Positions 59,401 to 64,000 of a stretch of 64,000 nucleotides of DNA are shown piece after piece. The notes below the pieces were generated by a model. It worked only from the letters and a program-made list of their open reading frames with translations. It searched no databases and had not been told where the DNA came from. Made by a program: the position numbers and the translations under genes. The stretch lies in the NCBI GenBank assembly GCA_934045075.1, contig OW203724.1:496001-560000 (forward strand), written 5' to 3'. Origin of the DNA: Yponomeuta sedellus. Taxonomy: Eukaryota; Arthropoda; Insecta; Lepidoptera; Yponomeutidae. Within the stretch, counting starts at the first letter, position 1; each line of letters begins with the position of its first letter.

Positions 59401-62400
59401 AATCACCTTTATTTACTGGCTAGTAAAGTTAAATTTTCATTGAAGAAAATGTACATTCTCTAGAAATTTCTGTCGAAATTTGAATTCTACTCGATTACGG
59501 ATGGGGGCACACATGATAAAAATCTATCGATAATTACTTGTCTATGACTTAGTAGTCATACATACTTAACGGTACTTAGGTATTGTAAATTCCAATAAAT
59601 TCGTCTAAGTAGGTAAAATAATTATTGTTATTTTATACCTACTTCCTAAGTGCCTTTTCATATGCACCCGGTCGCCGTCCGGTCGCCGGGCCGGGTAAAG
59701 TAGTAATGTATGAGCTCCGGTCGCCGGCTGGTCGTTGTGCATGTGAAAACTGTCTTTGGAGCTCATACATTACTTTTCATACAAGACATGACATGAGCAC
59801 ATGCAAGACATGAGCACAGCTAGATGGCGATATAGTTTTTCTTTACCAGTTTATCAGGGACTGAAATATTTAAGAAACTATCAAAGTAATTTTAATCTTA
59901 CATTTTTAAATATTCCAACCGAGATGTAAAGTGAGGTTATCGAAAACGACTCATATGGTTTTTGTTACTTCAGTTCAAAATATTAAGTAGTTTACTACTG
60001 TTTACCTGTTCGAGTGGTTGTTCTCTTGGCGAGCATAAGATTTTTGTTTTGTTAAGTTTTTTTTATTATTCTGCTATTTGCCCTTAATACTTCTACCCCT
60101 TTGACAACAGCAAACGGAGGCAATAATAAAACAACCCTCTCGGATTCAAAACAATTTGGAAGTGAGTTTTCGTTTAGTTTTCCTAAGGAAACGGGATATG
60201 AAATTAAAATGGAAGGCAGCGATAAGAAGGCAAAATTGGTTCCCAACGAAGATGAGCACAATATATTCAGAGCATTTTCATGAACACTTCATAATAACTA
60301 AAAAAGGCGGAAGGTGGCACTAATGTGATGCAGCAATACCAGAAAAAATGTGCTTCACTTCCAGGTTAGACTCCTGCGTAAAAATGAAATTATATTAGTA
60401 CAATCATCCATTAGTATTACGTATGAAACATGGCGTACAGATAGACAAAGATCTGAATTGAGTCGTAGAATAATATTTCCCGTGTTATAATTTCTAACGC
60501 CGGCGAAGCAGCGGGTTAAAGCTAGTTTTAATAAAAGATAACATTTTAAAATATTACGAAATCTACCACATTGTTTTATTTGTGCATCTATCCACCCTAT
60601 TAGTATTAATTCTTTATTGCACAAAAGATAATGTAAAAAGATGCATTTTCCACGAGTAAAGTCGGTACCAGTATTCGTATTCGGCCGTTAATGTGTTAAA
60701 CTGTTTGAATAATTTGTCGAAAGGTTCACTCTATCGATAAACTAGAACTCGCATTGTCCCATCCCAAACTGAGAATGTACTTGTTTTTCAATTTTGAACT
60801 TTATGTCTTACTAGGTAAAAGTTCTTTTCGGTCCGACGCGGTGGTAGTTCCATCTAGTGTAGAGTAGCGTTACTACAAAATGTCAACCTTAATGTCATCA
60901 TTGTCATTTGACTTTGATCATTGTTAACATTGTGAAAAGGTGCATATTTTACTTGAAATTTTTATGATGTACACCTTTTCGGCATTGACTTTATTTACCA
61001 ATGGCAGCTTGGCATTCGTAGTGTGCGTTTGGTTTATGTGTATCAGTTTGGTTACACTGGTTTTCGTACTAAAGTGTCATGTCACTACTTCTACTCTTTT
61101 TTTATGTTCTGTGGTTAAACTAGTCATGTTTTGTGTTTTGTATTCCTATGAAAGATTTAATAAATTGGTAATTTAATTAAGTACTTCCCTTCATTCTTTA
61201 TCAGGGAATCTTTATCAGGTATATCAATTTATCAATAAAATAATATTTTCCAGCCAGACAGTCCTAGTCTGGCTGGAAAATATTATTTTATTATTGAAAA
61301 CATGTTTATCAAAATAATATTTTCCAGCAAACTAAAAGTGCAAGTCGTTGGATCAAGGTCACGCGTGCATGCACGGCGATAACCGCCATGTCCGCCATTC
61401 GTTCGACTATTTCCGCGCATGTGCGGAGCGGCTTGTCAACGACAAGCAAATGTCTGACTTAGCAAATTGCATTACTTACAGCCCCGACTACCTACTTTGC
61501 AGTTAGGTTTTAACATCGGAACGATATCACTGTACCCACATGATGCAATTTGCTTAAGTCAGATGTCGCTGCCTGAACATAATACAGAGAATAGTGTAAA
61601 GACGTTCGAAATTTCACTGATACCGTGAGTCGCCCATTGGCTCAATTGGTAGAGCGCTGGCACGGATAGCCAGAGGTTGCGGGTTCGAATCCTGGCATGG
61701 GTGAAATTTTTAGCCTCTAAATAGGTTTTTAAATTTGTTCCTTAGTACGGGTTAGTGCATTAAATATAAAATAAAAAATTGTGTAAAGAGGTTTGCACCG
61801 TTAAAAAGTACTTTCAAAACCTAACCTTTGTAACCCATCGATTACCGGTCGTTCGCCGTGACTAGCGCCACTTGAACTTGCTATGTTAGGCTATGTTACT
61901 AAGTGCTAGTCACCTTATCACTGTGTCGAATATTATTTCTTATTCAACCTAAAGCAACCCAATGCTTCTGATGCACGCCATTCATTTCGGTCTTGGCCTT
62001 TCCGAATCCAGTCTTTTCCTGCTACTTTGACCAGGTCGTCCGTTTCATTGGTTGTATGCCTACACTTCTGCTTCCGTCTCTATGTCTCCAAGCTTGCCCT
62101 TTTACACCCTATCTTTTGTCTTGTCTACGGCACATTATTATAGCCTGCCCATTTCCACTTCTTACGCGAAATCACCATGGCTATGTCGGTTAGTTTCGTT
62201 CTTCTTCGCATTTCGGTGCTTCTGATCCGATCTCGAAATGAGATACCCAACATAGCTCTATAAACCTGCAGTTTGTGAGTAAACCATGATAGGGAGGGCA
62301 CATTGTTTGAACATCTGACGCTTCAGGTTTATTGGTGTAAAGGGGGCCACCCCTTTAACATTTTGGACAGCTTGCCAGAAGCTTCCCATCCCAAACGGAT

Positions 62401-63071
62401 GCGACGTTCTAATTCGTTATTCTGCTCGAATTGTTGTCAAGTTTCAAGGTTTCACCCAAGCAGATATACTCGTGCACTCTCTGAGTGATCTGTCCGTGTA
62501 GAATAACGTAGTCTGCGTCGCTATGGGATGCACATTAATTTTATTTTTGACGTTCATTTTTAGTCCGTCAATCACTGGAATCCGCAAAAAACTGCCGGTA
62601 GATGCTGGATGCGGCAAGCTGAAGACAGGGCGTTATGGCGCTCATGACTATGTCCAGCAGTGGACTAGTATAGACGACGAATGACTGGAACATCGTGCAG
62701 TTGTCCCAACAGAGTAGCACCTCATCGTCAGGCTATACTAGTCCACTGCTGGACATAGCCCTCCCCTAAAGAGCGCCACGTTGAGCTATCATGAGGGGTA
62801 ATGCCCATAATCCCCACGGCATGCGGGTTGGGGATCGCAGTTCGGTGGAATTGTACTGCAGGGGGGGATGCCGCCCACCCCCTGGTTTGCGTAGCGCCTC
62901 ATGCGATCTGAATTACAGAACATCCGCCTCATCGACTACGAGAAGCTGATGGACGACGCTGGCAACCGGGTGGTGGCGTTCGGCATGTACGCGGGCGTGG
63001 CCGGCATGATCAACATCCTGCACGGCATCGGGCTGCGGCTGCTGGCGCTAGGCCACCACACGCCCTTCATG
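53397..63071 (+). CDS. AASS: Alpha-aminoadipic semialdehyde synthase (LKR/SDH), first 4 coding exons, 3' part outside window
   Basis: Bifunctional mitochondrial enzyme of lysine breakdown: the N-terminal domain is lysine-ketoglutarate reductase, the C-terminal one saccharopine dehydrogenase (not in the window). Exons: 53397-53462 (22 aa, [18 protein letters not shown], basic and hydroxyl-rich like a mitochondrial presequence), 56736 or 56760-56906, 57619-57795 and 62919-63071; all are phase 0. Diagnostic stretches are [75 protein letters not shown] and [10 protein letters not shown]. Every exon after the first has a GT donor and AG acceptor. Exon 2 has two in-frame acceptors 24 nt apart. The 5.1-kb intron before exon 4 is filled with SINE and RTE fragments. 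Exons 2-4 are certain from protein similarity. Exon 1 is inferred from position, phase, donor gtaagg and presequence character. Confidence 0.93.
54346..54740 (+). mobile_element. tRNA-like SINE, tandem (tail-head-tail) copy
   Basis: A tail (TTTTTAGCCTCTAAATAGG to GTTAGTGCATTAAAAATAAA, 54356-54430) runs straight into a full unit (CACGTGGTACAGTGATATCG, CGCCCATTGGCTCAATTGG, GCGGGTTCGAATCCCGGC), ending in the same tail. A-box (TGGCTCAATTGG) and B-box (GGTTCGAATCC) of a Pol III promoter are intact. Confidence 0.88.
55535..55880 (+). mobile_element. 5S-like SINE, plus strand
   Basis: AATCAATCACTTGAATCAAC, GGCGCGATCAGATGCAGGAT and GGGTGACCGTCCCGTGG give the 5S-like head; the body continues GGTGCCGGCTGTCATG, AGGCCTTATGGGCGGCTTGA and CCAATCCGGACTTAG. 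In AASS intron 1. Confidence 0.75.
56262..56565 (+). mobile_element. 5S-like SINE, foldback copy
   Basis: Head: CAATCACTTGAGATATGCTG, GGATAGGTGACTGTCGAGTG. The body GCCATTGGTGCCGGCTGTCA is followed within 130 bp by its reverse (TGACAGCCGGCACTAACGGC), making an internal foldback. In AASS intron 1, about 170 bp before exon 2. Confidence 0.75.
57060..57320 (-). mobile_element. Second tRNA-derived SINE family, minus strand
   Basis: Minus strand: GGCCTCGGTGGCGCAGCGG (A-box-like), CTGTAAAACCGAAGG, GGTCTCGGGTTTGATCCCCG (B-box). The tRNA-like head is about 73 nt. AT-rich tail with AATAAATAAATAA on the plus-strand left side. In AASS intron 2. Confidence 0.75.
58760..58850 (-). mobile_element. 5S-like SINE, short fragment
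   Basis: CAGGAAGGTCTAGGCCGTAC, CTCCACGACGCG, GTCCGGATTGGTGGAGG match the body of the copy at 26399. Confidence 0.65.
59650..59775. repeat. Inverted repeat with CCGGTCGCCG words
   Basis: AGTAATGTATGAGCTCC near 59702 and its complement near 59758; between and before them CGGTCGCCG occurs four times. Possibly a small foldback element. The rest of 58850-61435 (AASS intron 3) shows no recognised gene; the 60-codon frame at 60101-60283 matches nothing I know. Confidence 0.65.
61234..61330. repeat. Perfect 26-bp hairpin plus a third copy of one arm
   Basis: Arms 61234-61259 and 61267-61292 (AATAAAATAATATTTTCCAG). A third copy, AAAATAATATTTTCCAGC, follows at about 61312. Confidence 0.88.
61440..61775 (+). 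mobile_element. tRNA-like SINE with palindromic 5' junction
   Basis: CTGACTTAGCAAATTGCAT (61452) and ATGCAATTTGCTTAAGTCAG (61543) face each other around an inverted body piece. Then CGCCCATTGGCTCAATTGG, GCGCTGGCACGGATAGCC, GGTTCGAATCCTGG and the tail to GTTAGTGCATTAAATATAAA. In AASS intron 3. Confidence 0.85.
61945..62585 (-). pseudogene. RTE reverse-transcriptase C-terminal remnant
   Basis: Minus strand: [13 protein letters not shown] (the CVLPVLTYG block), then after decay [28 protein letters not shown] and a stop shortly after. Many stops between the blocks. Confidence 0.82.
62575..62800. repeat. Two RTE 3' ends facing each other
   Basis: Plus-strand end (62585-62685): GGCAAGCTGAAGACAGGGCG, TATGTCCAGCAGTGGAC. 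Minus-strand end (62730-62790): CTATACTAGTCCACTGCTGG, then AGCCCTCCCCTAAAGAGCGC. Together they form an inverted repeat about 120 bp from AASS exon 4. Confidence 0.8.
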
Positions 63072-64000
63072 GTGAGGCTTTCGTATTTTGCAAACAAAAA
63101 CCTCTGTTAGGTTAGTTGTTTGAAAAACTGGCCTAAAAACTGCCCGCGGCTACCTTCGTCTGGACCTTTCGATGATTATTTTTCCGGGATAAAAGTAGCT
63201 TACTTTCTAGAGTACATTCTATGTCTGCCTTTTTTTCTACACTGGCCTGCAGAACTAACTATCATACTTTTAAAATATAGTTGATTGTTTGACCAACTAG
63301 CTGCTGCCCGCGACTACCTTCGTCTGGAACTTTTGATGATTATTTTTCCGGAACAAAAGTAGCCTACTTTCTAGAGTATCATCTATCTCTGTGCCTTTTA
63401 ATCTATACTGGCCTGCAGAACTAAGTATCACACTTTTAAAATTGCAATAACTTCTAAAAATGTACCTACATAACATGTATTTTGAAAGTAAATGTTTATA
63501 AAAATGTACCTACATAACATGTATTTTGAAAGTAAATGTTTAGATGATTTATTTGTATAATGGTACCGAATGAATATTCTATGACTCTGGACTCAAAAAA
63601 TACTTTATTTTTCGATATAAATATTAATTTCATAGTCGATACCCAACCTTATTTTAAGAATAGACTGAAAATAACTTTAAAAACAAAAATAGTCTTCATT
63701 GAATTACTATTTTTCCCTTAGCTTTTTGTTTTTGTTTTCAACTTTATTCTTTATCGAAGTCTTACAAAACTAAATTCGACAACCCTTAAAGTTTATTTAT
63801 CATGCCTCTTTTACCTGAATAATGTACTAGAATAATGATTTTCCTGGAATTAGATCACTATGCGTCGTACAGTGCCACGAACCATATCCAATGCAAGATT
63901 ACGGGCACTGACAGACCAGAAGCCTATCAGTAAGGAAATATTGCAGGATTTCCTCACTGATAGCCATGTACCGATGACTTCGTGTTCTAAGTTACGTACA
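63072..64000. other. AASS intron 4: short tandem repeats, no exon found
   Basis: GCTGCCCGCGACTACCTTCGTC-type sequence occurs near 63140 and 63300, and AATGTACCTACATAACATG twice at 63458-63540 (direct repeat of about 48 bp). From 63861 to the edge a frame MRRTVPRTISNARLRAL may be a transposase N-terminus; unsupported. The next AASS exon is not in the window. Confidence 0.45.

Noticed and set aside
60101..60283. 60-codon ORF beginning [20 protein letters not shown]
   Set aside because: No domain, splice context or homologue recognised; it lies in an AASS intron.
63861..64000. Next AASS exon at the right edge
   Set aside because: The reading MRRTVPRTISNARL does not continue the LKR domain, which should resume with a HIGMAH-like block.

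Overview
The window looks like insect nuclear DNA, most probably from a moth or butterfly (Lepidoptera). It is AT-rich, its genes have many small exons, and it is saturated with the transposon mix usual in that order: Jockey/CR1-like and RTE retrotransposons, a Penelope-like fragment, Harbinger, hAT, mariner/Tc1, MULE-like foldbacks, and tRNA- and 5S-derived SINEs. The assignment to Lepidoptera is an inference from gene content and repeat style.

Three host genes can be reconstructed exon by exon. (1) EPT1/SELENOI-type ethanolaminephosphotransferase on the + strand, nine coding exons from 12954 to 32691, 392 codons. It catalyses the last step of the CDP-ethanolamine branch of phosphatidylethanolamine synthesis in the ER. 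(2) A PC4/SUB1-type transcriptional coactivator on the - strand, three coding exons from 36288 down to 35278, 106 codons, tail to tail with EPT1. (3) The 5' part of AASS (lysine-ketoglutarate reductase/saccharopine dehydrogenase), + strand: a mitochondrial-targeting exon at 53397 and three exons of the reductase domain up to 63071. The gene runs off the right edge.

Layout. 1-1.46 kb: unusual hairpins. 1.47-5.8 kb: a THAP-coding repeat (copy A) split by a young non-LTR retrotransposon. 5.9-10.7 kb: hAT MITE, a 1.7-kb foldback, an RTE fragment and a MULE-like foldback lying in a THAP-like coding remnant. 12.95-32.7 kb: EPT1, whose introns hold a Penelope fragment, SINEs, several MITEs and two Harbinger derivatives. 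35.3-36.3 kb: PC4. 36.6-47.5 kb: THAP-repeat copies C, B and D, each broken by or next to other elements, with a nearly full-length non-LTR element between B and D. 48-52.9 kb: retrotransposon pieces flanking a 600-bp (TTTCG)n array. 53.4-64 kb: AASS, with SINEs and RTE fragments in its introns.

The three host genes show no sign of working together; they are ordinary housekeeping genes. The unusual content is structural: a GC-AG first intron in EPT1, a MITE ending 19 nt before an EPT1 acceptor, a stop codon inside a splice-donor consensus, a multi-copy intron-containing THAP repeat, and a tRNA-like SINE family that recurs as palindromes and dimers. No CRISPR, operon or prokaryotic-style system is present.
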